Source of the DNA: Aquiflexum balticum DSM 16537
GTDB taxonomy: Bacteria; Bacteroidota; Bacteroidia; Cytophagales; Cyclobacteriaceae
Reading direction: 5' to 3'
DNA length: 64,000 bases
Assembly: GCF_900176595.1 (NCBI RefSeq)
Contig: NZ_LT838813.1
Span: 1,550,001-1,614,000, forward strand
The notes beneath the pieces are model-generated. The model was not told the origin of the DNA. It saw only the letters and a list, made by a program, of their open reading frames with translations, and searched no databases. Both the position numbers and the translations under genes were made by a program. Shown here in pieces: positions 10,659 to 19,926 of the stretch (within the stretch, counting starts at the first letter, position 1; the number at the start of each line of letters is the position of its first letter).

Positions 10659-11815
10659 AAGCAAGATCAATTTGCGGAAAATCAGCTGAGGAAATCCAAA
10701 CAGCTTTAAATGCAGCTATAGGAGATGGTTTTATACCCACCTTGGCTGTTGTTTTTATCTCCATAAAGCAGGATCGAAAAGCGGTCAGTGAAATCCTTGC
10801 AGCACAGGACATCGACGTTTTTGGGGCTACATCCTGCGGCGAGTTTGTTGATGGTCACCAAAGCAAGGGCGAAATAGCCATCTTGTTGATGGACTTATCA
10901 CGGGATTTATATGCGATTGTGTTTGAAGATATGGGAGCACGGAGTATTCAGGCAGCAGCAAAACAAGTCGCAAGTTCCGCCCTTTCGAAATTTGCCAATC
11001 CGACCCTGATAGTATGCAGTACCGGTGTAACCCCGGCAGTGGAATTATTTGACGGAACAACCCTGGTACATGAACTCTCAGAAGCAATTGGCCGGGACAA
11101 GATCTTTTTTGGCGGTATGGCCGGAGATGATTTTACATTGACAGGAACGGCCGTCTTTACCCAAAATTGGGAAACCAATTATGGGCTTGTCGCTTTGGTG
11201 CTGAATGCTGATAAAGTCTCCCTGAATGGTATGGCCATCACAGGCTGGAAAAAATTGGGAATTTCCAGGAAAGTGACCCACAGCAAGGGCAAACTTTTAT
11301 ATTCCATAGACGGAAAACCCGCTGTGGACATGTACCTGAAATACCTGGGCAAAAGCGAACAGGGTGGAGACCGGGATTTTGACCTTTTAAACGAGCTTTC
11401 ATTCGAATACCCATTCATCACAGAGCGGGAAAACAGCCATGAAATATTAATCAAGTCGCCCATGAACATTGATCATGAAGAAAATGCGCTGGTCATGGAC
11501 CTGGAGATGAAGGAAGGTGAGACTTTCTGGTTTTCGGTTCCTCCTGATTTTGATATTGTGGAGGAAATCATCGATGAAGCAAAAGAGGTCAAAAATGCTG
11601 CAGGTGGAGATGCGGATGCCCTGCTGGTATTTTCCTGTGCAGGCAGAGAACCGGCGCTTGGCCCATTGGTGACTATGGAGAACGAAGGACTGGCTGAGGT
11701 ATGGAAAAGTCCCATGGCCGGGTTTTTTACTTATGGGGAATTTGGCCGGGCCAAAAACGGACAACAGCATGCTCACTCGACCGCCTGCTGCTGGGTGGCA
11801 TTGAAAGAGAAATGA
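10655..11815 (+). CDS. FIST domain protein 1
   Basis: A 386-residue FIST-type protein (FIST N plus FIST C). Recognisable parts are the N-terminal PTLAVVFIS... strand, the VFGATSCGEF motif, the central GGMAGDDF motif, NGMAITGWK, and the C-terminal VFSCAGREPALGP and GFFTYGEFG motifs. FIST domains are known as probable small-ligand sensor modules in signal transduction proteins; here the domain stands alone, without a fused kinase. No signal peptide. The start overlaps the HK2 stop by 4 nt, and two paralogues and a sensor-less kinase follow, so it may act as a separate sensory subunit for a neighbouring kinase (inference). Confidence 0.9.
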   Translation: MKARSICGKSAEEIQTALNAAIGDGFIPTLAVVFISIKQDRKAVSEILAAQDIDVFGATSCGEFVDGHQSKGEIAILLMDLSRDLYAIVFEDMGARSIQAAAKQVASSALSKFANPTLIVCSTGVTPAVELFDGTTLVHELSEAIGRDKIFFGGMAGDDFTLTGTAVFTQNWETNYGLVALVLNADKVSLNGMAITGWKKLGISRKVTHSKGKLLYSIDGKPAVDMYLKYLGKSEQGGDRDFDLLNELSFEYPFITERENSHEILIKSPMNIDHEENALVMDLEMKEGETFWFSVPPDFDIVEEIIDEAKEVKNAAGGDADALLVFSCAGREPALGPLVTMENEGLAEVWKSPMAGFFTYGEFGRAKNGQQHAHSTACCWVALKEK

Positions 11816-11838
11816 TTCAATCATAAAATATTGAAAAT

Positions 11839-12999
11839 ATGAAAGCAAAATCAATAAAAGGAAAAACACCTTCAGAAATACAAAAAGCATTGGAGGAAAT
11901 CACAAGTGATGCCAGCCAGCCCAATGACCAGGGTTTCAAACCGACCCTTGCGATCATCATGATAAGCAATATTGACGATGCGGAACCTCTTCGCTCTATT
12001 TGTGAGAATCAGGGCATTGCAATCTTCGGGGTCACTGCACCACAAAACTTTACGGACCAGGGAATTACAGACAGTGATATCGTTGTGATGCTTCTGGATA
12101 TTAAACCGGAGAACTTCAAAATAGTGTTGAACGATTACGAAGTATCGTCTGCTTATGAAGCCGGGTATAATACAGGTATAACTGGGAAGAGCGCTTTTAA
12201 GAATCCGGGCTTCATCATTTCACCATTGGATTTCAGAATTTCTTACGATGGGCTCATCCAAGGATTGACGGATGCCGCAGGTCAGGATATTTTGATCGCG
12301 GGCGGCGGTAGTGGTGATCCGGCTGACTTTACAGGAATCCTTTTCACCAATGATGTATCAAGTAAGGGAGGATTACTTGCACTCATTCTGGATCAGGACA
12401 AGGTTGCGATGAGCGGCCTGGCTGTTTCAGGATGGAAGCCGGTAGGGACAAGCAAAAAAATCACGAAATGTGAAGGCACTTGGGCGCTCACCATTGACCA
12501 TGAACCGGCGATGCATGTCATTCAAAGATTCTTAGGGAATGATATAGTAAGGGATAATCCAGAAGGAAGTGGATTTATTCCAACAGACCTTGGCTATCCA
12601 TTACAGTTTGAGAGGGCATCAGGAAATGCCATTATGAAACCTGCGCTGTTTTTTAATCCTGCCGATCAATCCGTCATGATTGCAGGTGGAGTAAACGAGG
12701 GAGATCAATTCCGTTTTTCCCTGCCACCGGATTTTGATGTGATAGACAAAGTGTTGGAAAGCACCAGGATCAGTAAAGAAAAGGAGATGCCGGATGCCGA
12801 TGTGTTGATGGTTTTTTCGTGCGTAGGAAGGTTAGGAACGTTCGGCCCTTTGATCTCCACAGAAATAGAAGGTCTGGCATCTACTTGGGGCAAACCCATG
12901 ATAGGCTATTTCTCCTTGGGTGAATTTGGAAAATTGGATGAAGGCCGCTGTGAATTTCAGGGTACAACGGTAAGCTGGGTAGCATTGAAAGAGAAATAA
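11839..12999 (+). CDS. FIST domain protein 2
   Basis: The second of three tandem FIST proteins (386 residues), 23 nt after the first. It keeps the family layout: start MKAKSIKGK, a weaker VFGVTAPQNF in place of CGEF, an AGGGSGDPADF centre, SGLAVSGWKP, then VFSCVGRLGTFGP and GYFSLGEFG. The Cys and acidic residues of the CGEF motif are lost here, which suggests a different ligand from its neighbours. The 23-nt spacers before FIST2 and FIST3 are the same length and alike in sequence, as expected from tandem gene duplication. Cytoplasmic; ligand unknown. Confidence 0.88.
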   Translation: MKAKSIKGKTPSEIQKALEEITSDASQPNDQGFKPTLAIIMISNIDDAEPLRSICENQGIAIFGVTAPQNFTDQGITDSDIVVMLLDIKPENFKIVLNDYEVSSAYEAGYNTGITGKSAFKNPGFIISPLDFRISYDGLIQGLTDAAGQDILIAGGGSGDPADFTGILFTNDVSSKGGLLALILDQDKVAMSGLAVSGWKPVGTSKKITKCEGTWALTIDHEPAMHVIQRFLGNDIVRDNPEGSGFIPTDLGYPLQFERASGNAIMKPALFFNPADQSVMIAGGVNEGDQFRFSLPPDFDVIDKVLESTRISKEKEMPDADVLMVFSCVGRLGTFGPLISTEIEGLASTWGKPMIGYFSLGEFGKLDEGRCEFQGTTVSWVALKEK

Positions 13000-13022
13000 T
13001 TTTAACCACTAAAATTGAAGAA

Positions 13023-14162
13023 ATGAAAGCAAAATCAATCAAAGGCAAATCAAAAGAAGAAATTAAAACAGCACTCGCTGAAAGTATGGCCGATGGCTTC
13101 AAACCCTCCCTGGCGATCATGTTCTCTTCCGTGAGTCAAGATCTTCATGCCCTTAGTAAGGTAACATATGATGCGGGATTAGACCTTTTTGGGGTTACCA
13201 CCAATGGAGAGTTTATAGATGAAGAAACTGAAAAGGGATCAGTAGTGGCACTCTTGTTGGAAATCAACAAAAATTATTACGAGATATATCTGGAAGAATA
13301 CCCAAATAAAAACTTCAAAGAAGTTGCGATGGGAATTGCCGGTAAAGCAAAAGCGACATTTAAAAAGCCTGCTTTTATCATCGGTACGAGTAATCCTGCG
13401 GCAGATGGAGAAGAAGTCTTGCGGGGCTTTGAAGAAGTTATTGGGAAAGATGTGATTGCTTTTGGCGGAGGTGCAGGAGACGATTACGCCTTTACTGAAA
13501 CCTATGTTTTCACCAACTATAAAGTGAGCAACAACGGGATGGTTTGTATCGCTTTTGATGAAGAAAAAGTGGCTGTCAGCGGCATCGCTACCTGTGGTTG
13601 GAAAGCAGTAGGAACAGAAAAAACAGTGACCAAAAGTGAAGGGAACCATGTGTTCACGATTGAAAACGAACCGGCACTCGATATCACCACAAAATATGGC
13701 GGACTTGAAAATGTAACCCCGGGCAACCAGGATTTATTAATAGAAATTGCCGCCAATTTTCCATTGCAACTTCAACGAAAAAATGGAGATCCAGTCATGC
13801 GTCCACCGTTGGTCGTTGACTGGTCAGATCGCTCTTTTTACACAAGCGGCACGGTTCCGCAAGGGTCAAAAATCCGTTTTTCCTTACCTCCTGATTGGGA
13901 TGTGATGGAAAAAGTGGTGAAAGGCGTTCAAAATCTAAAGGAAACCGAAAGGCCGGAAGCAGATGCCTTGGTTGTGTTCAGCTGTGCTGGCAGGATTCTT
14001 TCATTCGGCCCTATGATGAATTCCGAAATAGAAGGCATTCAACGAGTTTGGAATGTACCCATGGTAGGAATGTTTTCCAATGCGGAACTCGGCAGAATGG
14101 CAGGAGGTAATTTGGAAATGCATAATTTGACCACCTGTTGTGTGGCGTTAAAAGAAAAATAG
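13023..14162 (+). CDS. FIST domain protein 3
   Basis: The third tandem FIST protein (379 residues). Motifs seen: MKAKSIKGKSKEE, FGVTTNGEF, FGGGAGDDY, SGIATCGWKAVG, FSCAGRILSFGP and GMFSNAELG. It is closest to FIST1 in the GDDY and NGEF motifs. Its stop lies 2 nt before the ATG of the sensor-less kinase HK3, a spacing that suggests translational coupling and a functional FIST-kinase pair. No signal peptide or membrane segment is visible. The ligand cannot be told from sequence. Confidence 0.9.
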   Translation: MKAKSIKGKSKEEIKTALAESMADGFKPSLAIMFSSVSQDLHALSKVTYDAGLDLFGVTTNGEFIDEETEKGSVVALLLEINKNYYEIYLEEYPNKNFKEVAMGIAGKAKATFKKPAFIIGTSNPAADGEEVLRGFEEVIGKDVIAFGGGAGDDYAFTETYVFTNYKVSNNGMVCIAFDEEKVAVSGIATCGWKAVGTEKTVTKSEGNHVFTIENEPALDITTKYGGLENVTPGNQDLLIEIAANFPLQLQRKNGDPVMRPPLVVDWSDRSFYTSGTVPQGSKIRFSLPPDWDVMEKVVKGVQNLKETERPEADALVVFSCAGRILSFGPMMNSEIEGIQRVWNVPMVGMFSNAELGRMAGGNLEMHNLTTCCVALKEK

Positions 14163-14164
14163 AA

Positions 14165-15250
14165 ATGGATAAAAATCTGCTAACTGTATTAGAATTTATT
14201 CAGCAGTTTCCAAATATGCCGGCTGAACAGAAAGAGGCTGTTCTTATGGCATTAAAAGCTGTGGATAAAGAACTTCAGATTTTATCTTTTAAGCTCGACC
14301 GAACCGAAAAAGTAAAACGGACGACAGCTATCCTGCTAGAAGAAACCATTGAGGAACTGGAGCATAAAAGAATTGCGGTGGAAGAGAGCAATCAGGCCCT
14401 GCAAAAAACACTCGAGGATTTAAAAGCTGCTCAGGATCAACTCGTCCAACAGGAAAAGCTCGCCTCCCTCGGCCAACTGACAGCTGGAATTGCCCATGAG
14501 ATCAAGAACCCGCTGAATTTTGTCAATAACTTTTCGGAGGTATCGATGGAGATGATTGAGGAAATTAAAGAGGAAAGAGCCAAGAGCCAAGAAACAAGAG
14601 ACGAGACTTTGGTGGACGAGATACTGGAAGATATCCAATCCAACTTGGGAAAAATACATGAACACGGCTCCCGGGCAAATGGTATTGTGACTTCGATGTT
14701 ACAGCATTCGAGAGGGGGATCAGGGAAAAAAGAATCTACTGACTTAAATGCCCTGATCAAAGAATATGTCAATCTCAGCTTTCACGGGATGCGGGCGGGG
14801 AAAAACCCGATCAATGTGGATTTGGTATTTGATTTAGATCCAAAGTTAGGGGAAGTGTCCCTGATCAAGGAGGACTTTACCAGAGTAATCATCAACTTGT
14901 GTAACAATGCTTTTGATGCTATGAGGGAGAAGGTGAAAAAGTACGAAGTACCAAGTACGAAGTACAATGAGGGAGCAGTGGTTGATGGAAAGTATCTGCC
15001 AAAATTGAGGGTGTCCACAATGCTTGAGAAGGGTCGGGTTCGGATAGCTTTTGAAGACAATGGTCCGGGGATTCCTGATGAGATCAAGGACAAAATCATG
15101 CAGCCTTTTTTTACTACTAAAAAGGGAACTGAGGGAACAGGATTAGGGCTAAGTATCACCCATGACATTATCAAAGCGCATTGTGGGGAATTGATTATTG
15201 AAACAACTATAGGTTCGGGAACTGCATTCCTTATCCAACTAAGTAAATAA
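14165..15250 (+). CDS. Short cytoplasmic histidine kinase without its own sensor domain (HK3)
   Basis: A 361-residue kinase. An in-frame ATG at 14138 would add nine residues that overlap FIST3; I chose the ATG at 14165, which follows the FIST3 stop by 2 nt. Residues 1-85 are helical or coiled-coil with no recognisable sensor. DHp His is at 14495-14497 (residue 111, HEIKNPL), and the HATPase has INLCNNAFDAM, DNGPGIP and GTGLGLS. An unusual HCGEL replaces the HGGEL near the end. The loop after the N box is encoded by a 7-bp tandem repeat (14939-14966). A kinase without a sensor directly behind three lone FIST proteins suggests it is regulated by them in trans (inference). Confidence 0.9.
   Translation: MDKNLLTVLEFIQQFPNMPAEQKEAVLMALKAVDKELQILSFKLDRTEKVKRTTAILLEETIEELEHKRIAVEESNQALQKTLEDLKAAQDQLVQQEKLASLGQLTAGIAHEIKNPLNFVNNFSEVSMEMIEEIKEERAKSQETRDETLVDEILEDIQSNLGKIHEHGSRANGIVTSMLQHSRGGSGKKESTDLNALIKEYVNLSFHGMRAGKNPINVDLVFDLDPKLGEVSLIKEDFTRVIINLCNNAFDAMREKVKKYEVPSTKYNEGAVVDGKYLPKLRVSTMLEKGRVRIAFEDNGPGIPDEIKDKIMQPFFTTKKGTEGTGLGLSITHDIIKAHCGELIIETTIGSGTAFLIQLSK
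14575..14602 (+). repeat. Heptanucleotide array in DHp loop of HK3
   Basis: Four contiguous units: AAGAGCC twice, AAGAAAC, AAGAGAC, identical in order to the array in HK2. Confidence 0.75.
14939..14966 (+). repeat. Heptanucleotide array in HATPase loop of HK3
   Basis: Four contiguous units (AAGTACG, AAGTACC, AAGTACG, AAGTACA) encode KYEVPSTKYN at the site where HK1 and HK4 carry AAGACGG-type units. Confidence 0.8.
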
Positions 15251-15528
15251 ATATTCAGAGATGTAATCAGTAGTATAGGGTCCATCTGATTAGATTATCT
15301 TAAAGATAAGCTTCAGATATCTATATTGGAAAGAGATGTTTGTGTATATTTATAAATATCAAGGTAATTGAACCGGATCTAAAATTCCTTTTTATTGGAA
15401 AACTTAATACTGAATTATTCAATTATACCGCGACAAAATACCATATATGATTTGGTTCAATCAATAATTTGAATTTCAATTAAAAAAAACAATAAATAAA
15501 TGATTTTCCACTAAGCAATAAACAACTT

Positions 15529-15960
15529 ATGCACTTCAAAAAAATCTTAATTTTTGCCTTTTTGAGTCCACTACTTTTCTTCTCAAGTCAAAATTATAAT
15601 TCCTTTATTGAAGAAGATGAAATTGATATTCGACAGGGAAGGGTGGAACACAAGGTAGTTGTAAAAATCATCGGAGATGAATGGAGAGTGGTCTTGGAAG
15701 ATGATGAATCTCAAAGTGATGTGATTGTAAGGAGAGGCGACCGGATTCGATGGGTGGTCGAAGGTTCCGATGCTTCCTTTGCATTTCCAGATATCCGGAT
15801 TTTTGGCCTTGAAACAAGGGAAGTAAAGGATGGAAATCCCTTGGTGATGGCAATTTCGGCAAATAGCCCGAAAGGCACTTTTGCTTATACGGTTTTTATT
15901 CATGAATCCATGACTTATGCCCGAGGTCAATCTCCGCCAAGGATTATTGTTAGAAATTGA
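15529..15960 (+). CDS. Small exported protein, possibly cupredoxin-like
   Basis: A 143-residue protein with an N-terminal hydrophobic signal (KKILIFAFLSPLLFF) and a mature part rich in beta strands. The segments GDRIRWVVEG, SFAFPDIRIFG and GTFAYTVFIHES have the order seen in plastocyanin/cupredoxin-like folds. It has no cysteine and no Cys-His-Met copper-ligand set, so if the fold is right it is not a type 1 copper protein. It stands alone, 278 nt after HK3 and followed by a perfect hairpin at 15973. The gene is well supported by length, signal peptide and spacing; its function is unknown. Confidence 0.7.
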   Translation: MHFKKILIFAFLSPLLFFSSQNYNSFIEEDEIDIRQGRVEHKVVVKIIGDEWRVVLEDDESQSDVIVRRGDRIRWVVEGSDASFAFPDIRIFGLETREVKDGNPLVMAISANSPKGTFAYTVFIHESMTYARGQSPPRIIVRN

Positions 15961-15972
15961 TCAAAATGAATT

Positions 15973-16000
15973 TATTCGGTCAGGTTCACCTGACCGAATA
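15973..16000. terminator. Perfect 13-bp inverted repeat after the small exported gene
   Basis: Arms TATTCGGTCAGGT and ACCTGACCGAATA pair perfectly around a 2-nt loop, 12 nt after the stop at 15960. There is no run of T directly after it, so it may be a terminator without a U tract, an mRNA 3' end stabiliser, or a member of the palindromic repeats found elsewhere in the window. Confidence 0.5.
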
Positions 16001-16095
16001 CATCTCTTCAAAAATGATAACTGTTTTTTTTCACCCGGATTCTCTAAGCTAAAATAATGTTAGCAAATGTTTATGTATGATTCAATCTGAAAGAT

Positions 16096-19000
16096 ATGGT
16101 TGCTGAAAGTGAAGCAATGAATTTTCCGGCAAAAGATGATTTAAAAAGATGTTTACACGCAACTTTAGGATTTCTCTGCATTCTGATTTTTTCTGGAGCT
16201 TGTCAGCAAATTGATAAAAAAGGTACTCACCAAAATCAAGATTTTAAAGAACCGGTAAATCCTGCTTTGCCTACAATCATTTATTTGGACAGTCTTGAAG
16301 ATTTTCTTCAACCCCAAAAGAATTGGATCAGGGACAATTCCCCACCGAAAACTATAACGGTTCCCCAAAGTCCACGTGAGGAATATACCCTCCAAGATGA
16401 GCAAAACCAAACGCGTGCCATTTCTTCCCCGGAAATTATTAAAAGACCTTACTTAAAAAACGAAAAAGGTGAAGCTATCCTTGACGCTGAAGGGAACTAT
16501 TACTATTTAGGTGATGGCGGGATTTCTCAATTTAGCACATTTACGACTGATGAAGGTTTGAGCTTGGACAATATCACCTCTTCGTTGTTGGACAGGTCAG
16601 GAAATCTATGGTTCGGTACTTGGGGAGGTGGGATTTCAAAGTTTGACGGGGTTTCCTTTACCAACTTTAATACAGCCCACGGTCTTTCCAACAACTTGGT
16701 GCACTGCCTTGCTGAAGATAAAGACGGGAACATTTGGATTGGTACTGAAGGAGGAGGGATTTCTATTTATGATGGCTATTCTTTTTCCATCAAATCCAAA
16801 TTCGATGGGCTGGCAAATGATATTGTCTATGGGATTACTCCGGACCGAAATGGTAATATGTGGATTGCTGCAGGAGTGGGTGGAGCTTCAAAATTTGATG
16901 GGGAAGGCTTTACCAACTTCAATCAGGAAAACGGTCTTCCGGAAAATACTGTTATAAAAATTGCTGAAGATCGCAATGGTTTTATCTGGTTTGGAACAGG
17001 GAGTAATGGGGTCTCAAGATTTGATGGAAAATCCTTCCTGCATTTTTCCACTGAAGACGGGTTGGTTGATAATGCGATCAATTGCATTGCCAAGGACAGT
17101 TCAGGCAACCTTTGGTTTGGAACCAAGGGCGGTGGGGTTTCCAAGTATAAGGAAAGTGCTGATTCAAAGAAAAAAGGAACCTTTACAAACTTCACCACTT
17201 TGGATGGGCTTGGCCACAATGACGTTTGGGATATTGAAGAAGATTTGGATGGGAATTTATGGTTTGCCACAGAGGGCGGCGGGGTTTCAAAATTTGATGG
17301 CAAATCTTTTACAAATTATACCACTTCCCAAGGATTGCCCATAAATGTTGTATACAGCATTTCAACTGACGCATCAGGGAATATCTGGTTTGGAACTGCA
17401 GGAGGTGGAGTTGCACTGTACAAAGGTCCTGCCTTTAATAATTTTACGGCAGATCTTGGTCTTGCCAAGAATAGTGTTTATGGTATCCTGGAGGACGACT
17501 ATGGCAATCTCTGGTTTGGTACTGATGGAGGTGGAATTTCAAGATACGATGGCAAATCCTTTACAAATTTTACTACCGATCAGGGACTGCCAAATCCACT
17601 TGTCATCAGTGCCCTCAAAGACAAAAATGGTCAACTATGGTTTGGAACAGGCGGTGGAGGTATTGTGCTTTTCGAGGACGAATCTGATAAAGGTAAAAAT
17701 ACAAGCATTACCATTTTTAATACGGCCAATGGTCTGCCCAATGATATCATATATGCTATCAAAGAAGATCGTTTGGGGAATATTTGGATAGGTACCGGTG
17801 GGGGAGGTTTGGTAAAATTTGATTGGAATATCAAGCCTGTGAATCAGGCAGGTTTTATTGCTTTTACCACAGATCATGGTTTGGGCAGCAATTACATTTA
17901 CAGCATTTTGGAAGACAGTAAAGGAAATCTTTGGGTGGGTACAGCTGGTGGGGGTGTTTCCAGATTTGATGGTAAAGGATTTACTAATTTCAATACCTCA
18001 CAAGGTTTGTCCAATGATATTGTGTGGAGCATTTTGGAAGACAAGGTGGGTAATATTTGGTTTGCCACCCAAGGCGGCGGGGTTTCAAGGTTTGATGGCC
18101 AATCTTTCAGCAACTTGACAAAAAGAGAGGGATTAGGTGATGACACTGTTTATGATCTTTTGGAAGATAAGGATGGAAATATTTTTATAGGAACGAATCA
18201 AGGTTTTACCGTAATACCCGCACCGGCAGCTACCCTGCCGTTTCAGGAAATACGCGGAAGTTTGGAGTACTACAATACTCCTAATGGCTATCCGGTCAAA
18301 GATGTAAATAAGGGTATCTACCTGGACAGGCATGGAAATATATGGGCAGGCAATGGGAGTGATAAAACAGGTTTGGTGAAATTCAATTACCAAGCTTTGA
18401 GAAAAAAGAAAACAAAGCCTGGCATAAAAATCAAAAACATCAGAATAAATGAACAACCGATTAGTTGGACTTCCCTGCAAAAAAGCAATCATGAAGATGA
18501 GCATTCCGATAGTTCAAGATCCTTGGCTTATATTACCGATGAAGTCAGGGTATTTGGTAGGCAACTCAGCACTGAAGAAAGAAGATCTCAACAAAAAGAA
18601 TTCTCAAAAATCCAATTTTCAGAAATCAGGAGATTTGAAAATTTTCCTGAAAATCTTGTACTCCCCTTCTCTCAAAACCAAATCACCATAGATTTTGGGA
18701 CGGATGAACTGGTAAGGCCCAATTTAATGGAATACAGGTATATGCTTGAAGGGTACAATAAAAGCTGGAGTCCAATTATAAAAAACAGCCTTGCTACTTT
18801 TGGCAATATCACTGAAGGTGATTATGTGTTTAAAGTGATAGCTAGATACACCGGGCCTGCCGAAGCTGAAGGAAAAGAGTGGTCAGAAGAGGCTGTCTAT
18901 AGATTTTCCGTCCTTCCTCCATGGCATAGAACCTGGTGGGCCTATTTGATATACCTGATAATTTTTATTTTAGTTATCAATAGAATAAATAAATTCCAAA

Positions 19001-19926
19001 AAAGTAGGGCCTTACGCAAAGAAAGAGATCGGATCCAACAGAAGGAACTCGAGCATGCCAAGGAAATTGAAAAGGCATACCTTGAATTAAAATTGACCCA
19101 AGCCCAACTCGTGCAGCAGGAAAAACTTGCCTCGCTCGGGCAACTCACAGCGGGAATCGCTCACGAGATCAAGAATCCCTTGAATTTTGTCAACAACTTT
19201 TCAGAGGTGTCTATCGAGATGATTGAGGAGGCAAAAGAAGAAAGAAGCAAGAGCCAAGATGCAAGGGATGAGACACTTGTGGATGAAATCCTGGAAGATA
19301 TCAAGTCCAATCTGGTGAGAATTCATCAACACGGTTCACGGGCCAATAGTATTGTGACTTCTATGCTGCAGCACTCCCGCGGGGGCTCAGGTATAATCGA
19401 ACCTACGGATCTCAATGCCCTGATCAAGGAATATGTCAATCTTTGTTTTCATGGGATGCGGGCCGGTAAAAATTCCATAAACGTTGATATAACCTTGGAT
19501 CTTGATCCTGAGATAAAGGAGGTACCACTGATCAAAGAGGATTTTACAAGGGTAGTAATCAATCTTTGTAATAATGCTTTTGATGCGATGAAGGAGAAGG
19601 TTTTAAAGACGGAAGACAGAAGACGGAAGACGGAAGATGGGAATTCCCAAAACATTAAGTATGATCCTAAATTGAAGGTGATTACAAGTTTGAAAAATGG
19701 TCGGGTTCGGATAGCTTTTGAGGACAATGGACCGGGGATTCCAGATGAGATTAAGGATAAAATCCTGCAGCCTTTCTTTACCACCAAAAAAGGCACTGAG
19801 GGGACGGGATTGGGGCTGAGTATTACCAATGATATTATCAAAGCCCATGGGGGAGAATTAAGCGTATTGAGTAAAGCTGAAACAGGAACGAAGTTTATCA
19901 TTCAATTACCAATACAACCTAAGTGA
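16096..19926 (+). CDS. Reg_prop/Y_Y_Y sensor histidine kinase with double propeller (HK4)
   Basis: A 1276-residue membrane kinase. The N-terminus has a hydrophobic export segment ending in FSGAC, a possible lipoprotein site; starts at 16096 or the ATG at 16117 are both possible. Residues ~145-760 hold about 14 propeller repeats of the type GNLWFGTxGGGVSKFDG, enough for two seven-bladed propellers. Then come a Y_Y_Y-like beta sandwich (~880-940), one membrane segment (TWWAYLIYLIIFILV, ~946-962), a coiled coil, DHp with His at 19162-19164 (residue 1023) and a HATPase of the INLCNNAFDAM type. The architecture matches periplasmic sensors of Bacteroidota that bind extracellular ligands, often glycans, but no receiver or AraC output is fused. 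The TGATG junction at 19924 overlaps the next kinase. Confidence 0.93.
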   Translation: MVAESEAMNFPAKDDLKRCLHATLGFLCILIFSGACQQIDKKGTHQNQDFKEPVNPALPTIIYLDSLEDFLQPQKNWIRDNSPPKTITVPQSPREEYTLQDEQNQTRAISSPEIIKRPYLKNEKGEAILDAEGNYYYLGDGGISQFSTFTTDEGLSLDNITSSLLDRSGNLWFGTWGGGISKFDGVSFTNFNTAHGLSNNLVHCLAEDKDGNIWIGTEGGGISIYDGYSFSIKSKFDGLANDIVYGITPDRNGNMWIAAGVGGASKFDGEGFTNFNQENGLPENTVIKIAEDRNGFIWFGTGSNGVSRFDGKSFLHFSTEDGLVDNAINCIAKDSSGNLWFGTKGGGVSKYKESADSKKKGTFTNFTTLDGLGHNDVWDIEEDLDGNLWFATEGGGVSKFDGKSFTNYTTSQGLPINVVYSISTDASGNIWFGTAGGGVALYKGPAFNNFTADLGLAKNSVYGILEDDYGNLWFGTDGGGISRYDGKSFTNFTTDQGLPNPLVISALKDKNGQLWFGTGGGGIVLFEDESDKGKNTSITIFNTANGLPNDIIYAIKEDRLGNIWIGTGGGGLVKFDWNIKPVNQAGFIAFTTDHGLGSNYIYSILEDSKGNLWVGTAGGGVSRFDGKGFTNFNTSQGLSNDIVWSILEDKVGNIWFATQGGGVSRFDGQSFSNLTKREGLGDDTVYDLLEDKDGNIFIGTNQGFTVIPAPAATLPFQEIRGSLEYYNTPNGYPVKDVNKGIYLDRHGNIWAGNGSDKTGLVKFNYQALRKKKTKPGIKIKNIRINEQPISWTSLQKSNHEDEHSDSSRSLAYITDEVRVFGRQLSTEERRSQQKEFSKIQFSEIRRFENFPENLVLPFSQNQITIDFGTDELVRPNLMEYRYMLEGYNKSWSPIIKNSLATFGNITEGDYVFKVIARYTGPAEAEGKEWSEEAVYRFSVLPPWHRTWWAYLIYLIIFILVINRINKFQKSRALRKERDRIQQKELEHAKEIEKAYLELKLTQAQLVQQEKLASLGQLTAGIAHEIKNPLNFVNNFSEVSIEMIEEAKEERSKSQDARDETLVDEILEDIKSNLVRIHQHGSRANSIVTSMLQHSRGGSGIIEPTDLNALIKEYVNLCFHGMRAGKNSINVDITLDLDPEIKEVPLIKEDFTRVVINLCNNAFDAMKEKVLKTEDRRRKTEDGNSQNIKYDPKLKVITSLKNGRVRIAFEDNGPGIPDEIKDKILQPFFTTKKGTEGTGLGLSITNDIIKAHGGELSVLSKAETGTKFIIQLPIQPK
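19242..19269 (+). repeat. Heptanucleotide array in DHp loop of HK4
   Basis: Four contiguous units (AAGAAGC, AAGAGCC, AAGATGC, AAGGGAT); the last has decayed. Confidence 0.65.
19606..19640 (+). repeat. Heptanucleotide array in HATPase loop of HK4
   Basis: Five contiguous units of the type AAGACGG (variants AAGACAG and AAGATGG), at the same codon position as the array at 4414 in HK1. Confidence 0.8.

Noticed and set aside
16628-18118. Several overlapping plus-strand ORFs inside HK4
   Set aside because: They are out-of-frame readings of the regular propeller repeats, which keep other frames open by their periodicity.
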